Assembly: GCA_017411385.1 (NCBI GenBank)
Contig: JAFQQF010000022.1
Location: 101,677 to 165,676 of the forward strand
DNA: 64,000 bases
DNA from: Ruminococcus sp.
GTDB lineage: Bacteria > Bacillota > Clostridia > Oscillospirales > Acutalibacteraceae
Reading direction: 5' to 3'
In this document: one piece after another, positions 41,729 to 52,200 of the stretch
Layout: each line of letters opens with the position of its first letter
How positions within the stretch are numbered: position 1 is the stretch's first letter
Notes under the pieces: generated by a model
What the model saw: the letters and a program-made list of their open reading frames with translations, nothing else
Told to the model about the DNA's origin: nothing
Databases searched by the model: none
Translations under genes and position numbers: made by a program

Positions 41729-42472
41729 TTAGCCTTGCCCGCAGAAAAAATCAAGTGCCGCCTTACAGGAACGGCTCATTTCAACGCTGAATTCACCGTT
41801 GTGCTTGCGAGCACAGAACTTTTCTGCCCAGGAGTGTAATTCATCAAATGAACCAAAGCTCTGACGCGAGGCAATCATTTCATCCATATTCATCGCCTTT
41901 GAATCATCATAAGCGTTCTCAAAAACTATGTCCTCCACCTTAAAGCGTGGGGGCTTTTCTCTGTTTTTCTGTTGCTCTGTGGGATAGCCGAAAACCAGCA
42001 TACACACAGGAACTACGTGTGAAGGCAGGTTAAAAAGCTCTCTGTGACGCTCAAAGTTCTCTGAAATATCGCCAATGTAGCAGGAGCCGATACCTAAGCT
42101 CTCTGCACAGACCACGCAGTTGTGAGCCGCAATTACAGCATCCACCGTTGCAAGCTGCAAATCACCCAAGGAGGGCTTTCTGACCTCATCGCAATGACGG
42201 CAGAAAAACTCATACCAGCGGTGAAAATCAGCACAAAAAACAAGCACCAAGGGAGCTTTTGCAATGAAAGGCTGATTGTCGCAGGTAACACTCAGAGTAT
42301 CCTTGAGGCTTTGCTCGGTAACATCAAGGATGGTGTAAAGAGTCATATTACCTGCCGAGGGTGCTTGTAAAGCCGACTCAAATATAAGTCTTTTATCCTC
42401 TGCAGGAATGTCTTTATCTTCAAAGACTCTCACAGATTTTCTGTTGTGAAGGGATTTAATTATCTCGTTCAT
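41729..42472 (-). CDS. Nitroreductase-family FMN oxidoreductase
   Basis: 247 aa. N-terminal LHNRKSVRVFEDKDIPAED (FMN phosphate-binding Arg/Lys), FESALQAPSAGNMTLYTILD, then AHNCVVCAESLGIGSCYIGD and VPVCMLVFGYP, all usual for NfsA/FRP-type reductases. It reduces nitro compounds, quinones or flavin with NAD(P)H. Cys-rich C-terminal tail (FCARKHNGEFSVEMSRSCKA) is longer than in small nitroreductases. Followed by an XRE gene. Confidence 0.9.
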   Translation of the reverse strand: MNEIIKSLHNRKSVRVFEDKDIPAEDKRLIFESALQAPSAGNMTLYTILDVTEQSLKDTLSVTCDNQPFIAKAPLVLVFCADFHRWYEFFCRHCDEVRKPSLGDLQLATVDAVIAAHNCVVCAESLGIGSCYIGDISENFERHRELFNLPSHVVPVCMLVFGYPTEQQKNREKPPRFKVEDIVFENAYDDSKAMNMDEMIASRQSFGSFDELHSWAEKFCARKHNGEFSVEMSRSCKAALDFFCGQG

Positions 42473-42539
42473 AACCCCACCCCATTCGGTGTACTTTAAT
42501 AATATTATACATTAAAACATCAGCCGTGTAAATCATAAA

Positions 42540-42567
42540 AAACACCCCTGCAAAAACAGGGGTGTTT
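42540..42567 (-). terminator. Terminator of the giant-protein operon
   Basis: Stem AAACACCCCTG/CAGGGGTGTTT with a 6-nt loop; the minus strand continues with TTTTATG. Located 20 nt past the stop at 42589. Confidence 0.9.
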
Positions 42568-42588
42568 ATCATTGTATTTGTATTCATC

Positions 42589-45500
42589 TTAACCGAAGAG
42601 CTTTTTGGCATAGTAGGAATATATTATAGCCGCCTGAGAAACGCTCTGAGCATCGCAAGTCTTCTCTGCATTGTGCTTTAAGAAGTCAGCTACGCTATAG
42701 GATACAACACCTGTGCACTGTGCTTCGCCGTTTACTGTGTAAACAACCGAAACGTAAACTGTGCTATCCAAATCCTTAGCAGAAACACCGTCAAGGCTTG
42801 CCTTGTAAGCACCGTCACGGCCCTTTTCCATAGTAATAATGCCTGTCGCATTATTTACAGAGAGTGTACCTGCCTTCAGGTAAGATGCCTCATCCCAGTA
42901 ATAAAGCTTAGCCTCGCCTATTACCCCGCCTGCAATAAGTCCAAAGCTCAGTTCAAAGCTTTCGCTCATTGCAACTGTGGGGTAAACAAGCGCGTTCACC
43001 GCTGTCTTATCAAAGTTTCCGAGTTTTCCTTCTTCTGCCTTTGTACTGTCATTTACCATAGAAGCGTTGTACTTCTTAACCAACGCTCTGTCAACTGCTT
43101 CAAGGCCTGCGTTTGCAAGGCTTGCTGTGTTGTAGCCGTAGTAAAGCTGTGCCTGTGCACCAAAGTTGAGCAAGGAAACCATCAATGCTTTTTCATCTTT
43201 TGAAGAAATAGGATTTCTGAGAATGTTATGAGCTGACTCAACTACATTCAATGTAAGCATCTTGCTGTATACATAAGAGCCGTCAGAAAGAACAGCATAA
43301 ACCTTTGCGTATATATTGTCAGTCATACGCTCTGCGCTTACTGCAGGTGAGCTTACCACAAGGTAGCTGCCCTCTGTGCGTGCGCCCTCGATAAATACAT
43401 CTGCTGTCTGTGAGCTTTCGTCAGCAAAGATTGCAATACCCATATCCTTGCTTGCAACCGTGTCCATATTGCTCACCTTGAAGTAAACATCAAATCGTAT
43501 GTCCTCTTCGCAGTTAAGTTTTGTGTACTTGGGTGCAACCTCAGGTGTAGGGAGCTTCTTTGACACGTAGCTGAGAGTAAAGGTATCGTTACCGTTGTTT
43601 ACAAGAGTAAATGTAACCTCTGTATTACCGGGTACAAAAAGCTTATCAGCATCAATACCCACAGCTGTGCTGTAAAGGGTAGCAATGTGAGCATTGAAGC
43701 CTAACCAACCGTTGGTCATATACCAATCGGAGTTGTCGGCAGTTTTAACTGCTACGTAGCTGTCCTCGTTAAAGGTAACCGTCAGCTTGCCGTCTGTAAA
43801 CTTATAAGCACCTGTGTATTGTGCGTTTTCCTCGCAGGCATAATTTTCGCCATTGATAAAGCCAAAGAGATACATATCCTTTTCGGGCTTACTCTCTTTA
43901 CATACTGTGCACTTGCCTGCCTCGTAGGTATGCTCTGTATCTGCATTACAAACAGTACACTTACCGAGAGCATTGTGCTTGTGGTGTTCACAGCTTAAAA
44001 CCTCTGTAATAAGTGCAAGGGTGTCGTTTTTGCCTGTGAACAAAGTCAGGTTCAAGGTTGTGCCGCCGGGAAGCAGGAAAAGACCTGTCTGCTTACCGCT
44101 TGCAAGGTTATACAAAGTAGCAGATACACCCTGTGCATCGCCCTGTGGCATATAAATATTCTTGTTCTGTGCAGTCTTTACAAATACGTAGCTATCCTCG
44201 TAAAGAGTAACGGTGAGTTCTCCGCCTATAAATCCGAAGTCACCCATCTGATTGTAATTCTCATCACAGCCTACACACTCGCCGTTGATATATCCGCCAA
44301 GGAAGAATTCTCCTGATGCACAGTTTGTGCACTCTCCATCCTCGAAGCTATGCTCACATACATAGGAGCAATTTGTGCAGACACCGTTGTAGAAGGTATG
44401 CACACACACAAGAGCACACTTTGTGCAGATGCCGTTTTTGAAGCTATGCTCGCACAAAGTCTTACACTGAGTGCAGACACCGTCTTCGAAGGTGTGAACA
44501 CATACATAGGAGCAGATTGTGCATTTACCATCTGTGAATTCATGTGTGCATTCAAGTCCGCAGTTTGTGCAATATTCATCAAAGAAGTTGTGCTCACACA
44601 CAAGTGCACACTTTGTGCAGCTACCGTCCATGAAATGATGCTTACAAATCTTGTTACAATGTGTGCAGACACCGTCTATCCACTCATGCTCGCACTCAAA
44701 TCCGCAGTTTGTGCAGATGCCGCTTGTAAAGCTATGCTTACAATGGAGGTCACATACTGAACACACACCATCTTTATAAATGTGCTCTACCTGTGCACCG
44801 CAGACATTACAAATTGCATCTGTGCTGTGCTCTGTGTGCTCGCAGGGAGCCGCCACATAATAGAGTGTGAAGGTATCGTTTCCGTTGTCAATAAGGGTAA
44901 AGGTAATCTCTCTGCCCTTAGGCACGAAGAGCTTATCGCCCTTGTCCGAAAGAATTTCAGAGTTATAAAGAACCGCCAGATTTACGTTATCACCCTGATA
45001 TCCGTTTGTCATATAGAAGCTTTCGTTGTCGCCGTCCTTAACAGCTACATAGCTGTTTTCTGTGAAGGTAGCAACAAGCTGTCCGTTCTCAAACTCATAG
45101 GTTCCGATATTTTCAATATCCTCACCGAAGCCATACTCCTCGCCGTTTATAAAACCGCAGAGATAGAGAGGAGCTCTGAGCTTTGAGCATACAGCACAGA
45201 CGCCGTCAACATAGCTGTGCTTTGAACAAACCTGTCCGCAATTTGTGCACTCGCTGTCTTCCCATGTATGGTCGCAATGGGTTCCGCAGACTGTGCAGCT
45301 GCCATCTGTAAACTGATGCTCACAATGAAGGGCACAGATTGTGCAGGCTCCGTCTTTCCAAGTGTGAACGCATTCGTAGGAACAGTTTGTGCAAACGCCA
45401 TCCTCGAAGGTGTGCTTACACCTGAGTGCACAGACGGTACACTTGCCGTCTTCCCACTTATGCTCGCAGGCAAGGTGACAGTCCTTGCAGACACCTGCCA

Positions 45501-48500
45501 CCCAGTTATGCTTGCATTCATACTCGCAGACAGTACACTTGCCGTCTTCGAAGGTATGCTTGCACTCGTAAGAGCAGACGGTACACTTACCGTTTTCAAA
45601 GGTGTGCTCACATACAAGACCGCAAACTGTGCAATGTCCGTTGCTCCATTTATGAACACATTCCTTGTGACAAACAGTACAACTGCCGTTTACAAAATCG
45701 TGGTTACAGATTTTTGAGCAGACGGTACATTTGCCGTCTTCCCAAGTGTGCTCACAAACAAAGGAACAAATTGTGCATTTGCCGTCTTTGAAGGAGTGAG
45801 TGCACTGAAGCTGACAGATTGTGCACTGGCAGTCTTTCCAATTATGAGTACAAGGGGTACCGCACACGGTACAGCTTCCCTGTGAGTAATTGTGATTACA
45901 GCTTGTTCCGCAGGTGGAGCATCTGCCCTCGTACCAATGCTCATGCTTACAAACAAGGGAGCAAATCTGGCAGACACCGTTTACAAAGTTATGGGGTGAA
46001 CAAGGGCTCTGACATATTGTACAGTAGCCGTCGTGGTAATCGTGTTCACACTGAAGCTTACAGGTATCGCAGACACCGTCTGTCCATGTGTGGTCACACT
46101 TGACACCGCAGAGGAAACAGCTTCCCTCTGACCAGTAGTGGTTACAAATCTTACCGCAGACATAGCATCCGCCCAAGTGCCATTTATGGTCACATTTGAG
46201 TGAACAAATTGTGCAGACGCTGTCTACCCATTCGTGATTACAAGCCGCACCGCAGTATGAGCAGAAGCCGTCTTCGAACACATGCTCACCCAGAGTTGCT
46301 GTGCTGTAACGATAGAGTGTACGGGTTTCTACCTTTCTGGTAGAAGATGCGGTAACCGGTGTATCGCTCCAAGCTGACCAGTCACTCCACTTTGAATGAG
46401 TATACTGCATTGTATAGTCGGTGTAAGTCTGCTTATAAACGGGTACATTGTAGTACCAATAGGAGTCTATACAAACGCTGGGAGTAGAACGGATGATACT
46501 TCCGTCAGAAGCTGTTCTGTCTGTAACAGAAGGATCAACAGTATCAAAGAAAGCGTGGAAGCCTATGTAATAATCGGTCTTAACCTTACTTGTTGTACGG
46601 TTCCAAGGACCACCTGCTATCTGTTCATCAGAACACCAGTGGTAATAAAGGTAACCCGAAATCGCCTCGGAATTAACCTCGGTTTTTGTAGTTGTTCCTG
46701 TATTAGTGGTTTTGGGCGTTTTGTTGTATTTTGTGTAAAGAGAATGGGTAGTATCAAAACCCTCAGGCCAAGTCTTGACGCACTCCTGAGTTTTCTGGCC
46801 CTGACTCTGCCACTCGGATTTTACAAGAGTGTAACCGTCCATAGAAGACTGGTTGTTCTTAACCTCTGTGTAATCTGAGTAGCGGTACTGAGTCTTTGTT
46901 TCATAGAGCTTTTCCGGAATGCCGTCGGGCAGGTTTTCTACCCAATCCGAGGCATTATCCTCTGTAAGATAGGTTTTGTAGTTATCTCCGCAGTTTTTAC
47001 AGGAGTAGAGAGCGTGCTCATAATCAAGACAGTTTGAAGGAACTGTTGTAACTTCATAATTATGTCCCTTGGCAGGAACAGTAGTCTGTGTAGCGAACAC
47101 CTCACCGCAAGCTGAACAGTAAGAGCCTGCTGTCAAGCCTGTTTCCGTACAGGTTGCTTCCTTTGCAGGCTGAATAACCATAATGTGGGAGCAAACTGTT
47201 TCGCTGGGAGCCTCGATGGCAGCATTATCTACTGTGTAGGGAGCAGTCCATACCACCACGTTCTCTGTTTTACTTGCCAGAGTTGTTGCATCTGTTGCAT
47301 AGTAGTTCTTTGCATCTACAGAAACCTCGTAGGTATAGTAGCCTCTGGGCTGAGAACCAAACTTGAGTCCGTAGTCGACCTCACTCTTATAGAGGGAGTA
47401 TTCCTTGGAGTTGGGGCTATAGCTGCTTGTGAGAGCTGGTGTTTCCTGAGTATTCTCACCCGAATAAACTTTTGCATAAACAGTAGTAAGGTTATTGTAC
47501 TTGGAGGTAAGCTCACCCTGAATGTAATAGCCCTTACCCAAAGCAAGGTTTGATGCCATAGCTGGATTTCTGATTGCGATATCATTATACAGATATTCCT
47601 TTACCTGAACGTCGGTAGAGTAAACATAGCCTGTTTTTCCGTTTCTTTCAACCTGATACCACAGGTTGCCGTAGGCATTCTTGTAAAGTCCAGTTACGTG
47701 AAGAGATGTACCGGCAGGTATTGTTTCAAGCAGAGTATAATCTGATGAGGGATATTCCCTTACAGAAGATTCTACTGTAGTTGCAACTGTAAGGTTTGAG
47801 GGATAATAGGTACACTTTGAAAGGTAAGAGGTATCGCTTGAGCCTGTACCGGGAAGCTCTACGTACATCTTGTTACAGTCAACGTCACCGGACATTCCGT
47901 TAAAGCGACCTACCCACGAATACTGCCAAAGCCACAAGCCGCCGGGATAGTTTGTGTATCCGCTCTTAATCTCTGCAACCCATGTGGGGATTGTTTTGTA
48001 ATAAGAGTCAGAGAAGGTACTGCTTCTGAGAAGCCACTGATAGGTGTAAATACCGGGCTGATAACCTGCAGCGTAAATCGTATCACAGAAGGTCTTTACA
48101 ACCTCCTGCTGGAGCGATGCGCTCAGGTTCATCTGGATTTCATCCTCGAAATCCAAGAAAATCGGCAGATCAAGGTCGTAGCCGTCTACAAGAGAGAGCA
48201 CGTACTCCGCCTCGCCCTTTGCCTCTGCTGCATTCTCAGCGTATGAGTAAACATATACGCCGAAGGGAATGCCGTTCTGAACACAACCATTTGCATTTGT
48301 GTAGAACTTGGTATCTGCGGTTTCTTCCCAAGAAGCACGCAGAATTGCAAAGTCAATCTGACTCTTTACCGTTGCCCAGTCAATGTTGCCGTTCCATACA
48401 GAAACGTCAATACCATTGTGTAGAACCGGATTTGGGTTAGCACTTGTGGTAACAACGCAGAGCTTTGTCTGGAGTACTACCTCTGTCTTAGAGGTTGCAA

Positions 48501-49149
48501 ACGCGCCCTTATCGTTGATATAATAGCTGACTGCCTCGGCAAGCACCGCATAGGTGTATGAGCCTGTGGCAAGGTTGCCGAAGTACATCTTGTCATCCAC
48601 GGCACTGCCGTCAAGAACATACTTTTTGCCGTTAACCTCTGCACTTGACTGCAATGCAGGGGTTCTGCTCAGGTTGTTGCTCTTATACATTGCAACGGTA
48701 ACCTTTCCCAGGTCGTTTAAGGTAGATGTGATTGTACCTCTGACAGGGAATGAGCCGCCGTATGTAAGAGATGCAGGAGAATGGAGGCTTTCAGCCTTTA
48801 CATCACCTGTAAGGTGGTCAACCATAGTTGTTGCTGTGGCATCCACATACAGGGTTTTGCTGTAATAAAGCACCTCGTACCAATACTTTCCTGCTGTGTC
48901 CTTGTGGAGCTTCTTTACAGTCAGCATTGTACCTGAGGGGACTGTATGCTCTGTATAAGCAGACTCCGCTGAGGGGTATTTCATAAGACTTGTAATCTTA
49001 GTTGTTTTGACCGAAAGGTTTGAAGCATAGCTTGTAGCTATGAAATCACTTGCAGATGCCGCGAAAACCTCAACAGGGATTATGCTCAGCACCGACAACA
49101 CCATAAACAGACAAAGAACCAGACACAAGCTTTTTTTCATAAACTTCAT
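42589..49149 (-). CDS. Giant secreted GH25 lysozyme with tandem Cys/His repeats
   Basis: 2186 aa. Signal peptide (1-31, ending EVFA); SH3-like domain (about 45-110); beta domain; GH25 muramidase (about 243-430) with HNGIDVSVWNG, FLDFEDEI (catalytic Asp/Glu) and WLWQYSW; a second SH3-like domain (about 455-520) and beta domain; a Cys-rich/YYHWC module (655-950). Then come 23 tandem units of C-x-H-x6-C-x2-C, 16-17 residues each (956-1325), a roughly 100-aa FINGEEY-type beta domain, 11 more units, a second such domain, two units, a third domain and a C-terminal module (about 1850-2186) also found in the upstream neighbour. No LPXTG, dockerin or C-terminal membrane helix. The enzyme should cleave the muramic acid-glucosamine bond; the repeats probably bind zinc (inference). 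Confidence 0.92.
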   Translation of the reverse strand: MKFMKKSLCLVLCLFMVLSVLSIIPVEVFAASASDFIATSYASNLSVKTTKITSLMKYPSAESAYTEHTVPSGTMLTVKKLHKDTAGKYWYEVLYYSKTLYVDATATTMVDHLTGDVKAESLHSPASLTYGGSFPVRGTITSTLNDLGKVTVAMYKSNNLSRTPALQSSAEVNGKKYVLDGSAVDDKMYFGNLATGSYTYAVLAEAVSYYINDKGAFATSKTEVVLQTKLCVVTTSANPNPVLHNGIDVSVWNGNIDWATVKSQIDFAILRASWEETADTKFYTNANGCVQNGIPFGVYVYSYAENAAEAKGEAEYVLSLVDGYDLDLPIFLDFEDEIQMNLSASLQQEVVKTFCDTIYAAGYQPGIYTYQWLLRSSTFSDSYYKTIPTWVAEIKSGYTNYPGGLWLWQYSWVGRFNGMSGDVDCNKMYVELPGTGSSDTSYLSKCTYYPSNLTVATTVESSVREYPSSDYTLLETIPAGTSLHVTGLYKNAYGNLWYQVERNGKTGYVYSTDVQVKEYLYNDIAIRNPAMASNLALGKGYYIQGELTSKYNNLTTVYAKVYSGENTQETPALTSSYSPNSKEYSLYKSEVDYGLKFGSQPRGYYTYEVSVDAKNYYATDATTLASKTENVVVWTAPYTVDNAAIEAPSETVCSHIMVIQPAKEATCTETGLTAGSYCSACGEVFATQTTVPAKGHNYEVTTVPSNCLDYEHALYSCKNCGDNYKTYLTEDNASDWVENLPDGIPEKLYETKTQYRYSDYTEVKNNQSSMDGYTLVKSEWQSQGQKTQECVKTWPEGFDTTHSLYTKYNKTPKTTNTGTTTKTEVNSEAISGYLYYHWCSDEQIAGGPWNRTTSKVKTDYYIGFHAFFDTVDPSVTDRTASDGSIIRSTPSVCIDSYWYYNVPVYKQTYTDYTMQYTHSKWSDWSAWSDTPVTASSTRKVETRTLYRYSTATLGEHVFEDGFCSYCGAACNHEWVDSVCTICSLKCDHKWHLGGCYVCGKICNHYWSEGSCFLCGVKCDHTWTDGVCDTCKLQCEHDYHDGYCTICQSPCSPHNFVNGVCQICSLVCKHEHWYEGRCSTCGTSCNHNYSQGSCTVCGTPCTHNWKDCQCTICQLQCTHSFKDGKCTICSFVCEHTWEDGKCTVCSKICNHDFVNGSCTVCHKECVHKWSNGHCTVCGLVCEHTFENGKCTVCSYECKHTFEDGKCTVCEYECKHNWVAGVCKDCHLACEHKWEDGKCTVCALRCKHTFEDGVCTNCSYECVHTWKDGACTICALHCEHQFTDGSCTVCGTHCDHTWEDSECTNCGQVCSKHSYVDGVCAVCSKLRAPLYLCGFINGEEYGFGEDIENIGTYEFENGQLVATFTENSYVAVKDGDNESFYMTNGYQGDNVNLAVLYNSEILSDKGDKLFVPKGREITFTLIDNGNDTFTLYYVAAPCEHTEHSTDAICNVCGAQVEHIYKDGVCSVCDLHCKHSFTSGICTNCGFECEHEWIDGVCTHCNKICKHHFMDGSCTKCALVCEHNFFDEYCTNCGLECTHEFTDGKCTICSYVCVHTFEDGVCTQCKTLCEHSFKNGICTKCALVCVHTFYNGVCTNCSYVCEHSFEDGECTNCASGEFFLGGYINGECVGCDENYNQMGDFGFIGGELTVTLYEDSYVFVKTAQNKNIYMPQGDAQGVSATLYNLASGKQTGLFLLPGGTTLNLTLFTGKNDTLALITEVLSCEHHKHNALGKCTVCNADTEHTYEAGKCTVCKESKPEKDMYLFGFINGENYACEENAQYTGAYKFTDGKLTVTFNEDSYVAVKTADNSDWYMTNGWLGFNAHIATLYSTAVGIDADKLFVPGNTEVTFTLVNNGNDTFTLSYVSKKLPTPEVAPKYTKLNCEEDIRFDVYFKVSNMDTVASKDMGIAIFADESSQTADVFIEGARTEGSYLVVSSPAVSAERMTDNIYAKVYAVLSDGSYVYSKMLTLNVVESAHNILRNPISSKDEKALMVSLLNFGAQAQLYYGYNTASLANAGLEAVDRALVKKYNASMVNDSTKAEEGKLGNFDKTAVNALVYPTVAMSESFELSFGLIAGGVIGEAKLYYWDEASYLKAGTLSVNNATGIITMEKGRDGAYKASLDGVSAKDLDSTVYVSVVYTVNGEAQCTGVVSYSVADFLKHNAEKTCDAQSVSQAAIIYSYYAKKLFG
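43885..43995 (-). repeat. Two-unit Cys/His repeat block
   Basis: Encodes CEHHKHNALGKCTVC and EHTYEAGKCTVC between the second and third FING-type domains. Confidence 0.8.
44311..44844 (-). repeat. Eleven-unit Cys/His repeat array
   Basis: Tandem 48-bp units coding for C-x-H-x6-C-x2-C-x3, e.g. CEHEWIDGVCTHCNKI and CTHEFTDGKCTICSYV. The first unit is 18 aa and the second lacks its leading Cys. Confidence 0.92.
45175..46284 (-). repeat. Twenty-three-unit Cys/His repeat array
   Basis: Tandem units of mostly 48 bp encoding 16 residues with three Cys and one His each, e.g. CEHTWEDGKCTVCSKI and CVHKWSNGHCTVCGLV. The His, Gly and CxxC positions are nearly invariant while codons and spacer residues have diverged, so the array is old and under selection. 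Two units are 17 residues. Both outermost units are degenerate. Confidence 0.94.
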
Positions 49150-49161
49150 ATTGCCTTTTTT

Positions 49162-49191
49162 GCAAGGTGTAGCCTTGTGAGCACACCTTGC
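49162..49191 (-). other. Intercistronic hairpin between the two giant genes
   Basis: Perfect 9-bp stem GCAAGGTGT/ACACCTTGC with a 12-nt loop in the 101-nt gap. The minus strand shows an A-run after it, not a U-tract, and no separate promoter is evident, so the two genes may be one operon with an mRNA-stabilising or processing stem. Confidence 0.6.
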
Positions 49192-49250
49192 TCTCCCTTC
49201 TTAATATTTTTAGGTGTTAAAAATCAATACAGGTTATTAAAGGGTCTTGC

Positions 49251-52200
49251 TTAGTTGTCAAAGCATTTCTTGGCATAGTAGCCGTAAACGATTGCTGCCT
49301 GTGCAAGAGGCTGAATATCAGCGCTGTTGTTCTCTGCGTAAAGCTTGCAAAAATCTGCAACGCTGTAAGAAACAACTCCTGTGCATAAGGTTTCACCCTG
49401 TGATGTGTATACCACGCACACATAGATAGTCTTATCTATGTCCTTCGCTGAGATATCCTTAACCTGTGCGGTGTAAATTCCCTGTGAATCCTTGGTCATT
49501 GCTACAACAGCGGTGGCATTGCCTGTTGTAAGCTCATCTGCACCAAGGTAAGCATCCTCTGTCCAATAATACAGCTTAACCTCATCCTGTGCATCAGGTA
49601 AAACGAGGTTATAATTTACTGCAAAGAGCTCTGTATCAAAGCCGACAGTAGGATAAAGCATAGCCTTCTTGGCTGTTTTTGTGAAGTTTACTGTTTTTGA
49701 GGCAGAGGCAACCTCGGTTTTGTCTGCCATATCTGCAGAATAGGCCTTAGCAAGTGCCTTCTGAGCTGCAGTCAAACCTGCGTTTGCAAGGCTTGAGGTC
49801 TTGTATCCGTAACAAACCTGTGCCTCGGCACCAAAGTTCAAAAGAGATACCATCAGTGCCTTGAGCTCCTTGGAAGCTGCAGGATTTTGGAGCACGTTTT
49901 GTGCATAATCTGCGGCATTCTCGCTGAGCATATCGCTGTAAATATAAGTACCGTCAGAAAGAACAGCGTAAACCTTGAAGTAAACTGTGTCGCCCAGAGT
50001 CTTGGGATTGATAATATCGGTGGATGCCACCAGATATCTGCCGTCTTCACAAACTCCTGCCAGATACTCGTAAGCCTCGGTTGCATCTTCTGACTCAAAG
50101 AGCGCAAGTCCCATATCCGAGTAAGGAACCAAGCCTAAATTCTCAGCCTTGAAGCAAACCTCGTAAGCCACTCCGTCCTCAAGAGAAAGTCGTGTAAACT
50201 TAGGTGTAAGCTCAGGCTTTGCTTGCGTTGCCGTGTAGCTTATTGTAATTGTATCAAAGCTGCTTACGTTGATTGTAAAGGTGACCTCTGAATTTCCGGG
50301 CACAAAGAGCATCTTTGCATCAATTCCGTAAACAAGAGTGTTGAACAGAACGGTTGCAGGAACCTGACCCTGATCGCCGTCTGTCATAAACCAGCTCATA
50401 TTGTCACCTGTCTTGACACCGATGTAGCTGTCCTCCTCAAAGGTAACCGTAAGCTTTCCGTTCTTGAATTTATAATTTCCGAGGGTGTCGGCATCTTCTT
50501 CACAGCCGTAAGCCTCGCCGTTGATAATGCCAAAGAGATAGTAGCTTGTTTCTACAAGTGAGCACACTGTGCACTTACCATCCTCGTATGTATGCTCAAC
50601 CTCAGCAGAGCAAACAGAGCAAAGTCCGTCTGTTCTGTGGCTTGTGTGCTGACAATCTGAAAGCTCATAGGAAAGCACAAGCTTGCCGTTTTCGTTGCTG
50701 CTGAGTGTAAACTCAGCTACAACACCTGCAGGAATATGGAGCATATCGGAGCTTTCTGCTCCTCTTGCATTGCAAAGCTCTACAGAAGTGCCTACTGTGG
50801 TGCCGTCAGGCAGATACCAGTCGGAGGAATCTGCAGTCTTGACTGCAACTGCACTTGCCTGAGCAAACTCGATTGTCACATTGCCCTCGGTGAAGCTGTA
50901 GGGACCTGTAAGCTCTGCATTTTCCTCACAGCCGATGTTTTCGCCGTTAATGTAACCTACCAGATAGAACTCTGCGGTGTAGTTGCAAGCTGTGCAGGTA
51001 TTATCCTTGAAGCTGTGCTCACATTCACTATGGCAAATTGTGCAAACTCTGCCCTCAAAGCTGTGCTCACAAGCAACTAAGCACTCTGTGCACTTACCGT
51101 TCTTGTATGTGTGAGCGCATACATAACCGCAGTCCATGCATCTTCCGTTTTCAAAGCTGTGACTGCAATTGTAACCGCAGACTGTGCATACATAATCTTT
51201 AAATTTATGCTCACAAGTCAGACCGCAGTATTCGCACTCGCCGTGGCTATAGCTGTGCTCACAAGCAAGGTGACACACAGTGCATCTGCCGTCTTCGAAG
51301 TTATGAACGCAAACAAGCTTACATTCTGTGCACTTGTTGTTTTCAAAGCTGTGCTTACATTCAAAGGAGCACTTCTTACAAATACCGTTTCTGAAAGAAT
51401 GAGCACATACATCTGAGCAGATTACACATTCGCCGTCTTCGTAGGAATGAGTGCAGACCGTACCGCAGCTTGTGCAGATGCCGTCTGTAAAGCTGTGGGG
51501 ACAAGCATATCCGCAAAGTACACAGGAAGCATCAATCCAGATGTGGTTGCAGCCGTGCTCACAAACTACGCACTTGCCGTTGTGCCAATAGTGCTGACAC
51601 TTAAGTGCACATCCGGAGCATATACCTTCCTTGTACGTATGCTCAACAACCTCACCGCAGGTGGTACACTCTCCTGAGGTGCTGTGAGTCACATGCAAGC
51701 AGGGTGCCGCTGTGTAAGAAAGAGTAAGGGTATCGTCTGCTCCCCTTACAACAGTAAAGGTGATAAGCCTTCCCTTGGGTACAAAGAGTCTGTCCGGCTC
51801 GGCTATTCCTGAATCTGTGTTATAGAGAGTAACTGAGGTTTTATCGTTCTGATAGCCCTCGGTCATATACCAGTCTTCGTTATCCTCGGTCTTTACCGAA
51901 ACATAGCTGTTCTCAGTAAATACTACAACCAGCTTACCCTTTGAGAATTTGTAGATGCCCATATTCTCTGCATCCTCTTCGCAGGCATAATTCTCGCCGT
52001 TGATAAATCCAAAGAGATAGAAGTCAGGGGCAGTTCTTCCGCAAATTGTGCAGGAATCATTCTCATAGGTATGGTCTACCTTTTCTGCACAAGCAAGGCA
52101 GCTTCCGTCTTTGTCGTGCTTGTGGTGTTCACAGGAAAGGATTTCATAAGACAGAGTGATTACTCCGTCCTGAGCACAGGAAAGTGTAAACTCAACCTCC

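Noticed and set aside
45268-45717. Open frames on the plus strand and alternate minus frames across the Cys/His arrays
   Set aside because: Repetitive Cys/His coding DNA yields long antisense frames; they lack start sites and family signatures.
45175-46284. CRISPR-like appearance of regularly spaced repeats
   Set aside because: Units are in frame, 48 bp, without unique spacers between identical repeats, and encode a conserved Cys/His peptide; no cas genes nearby.
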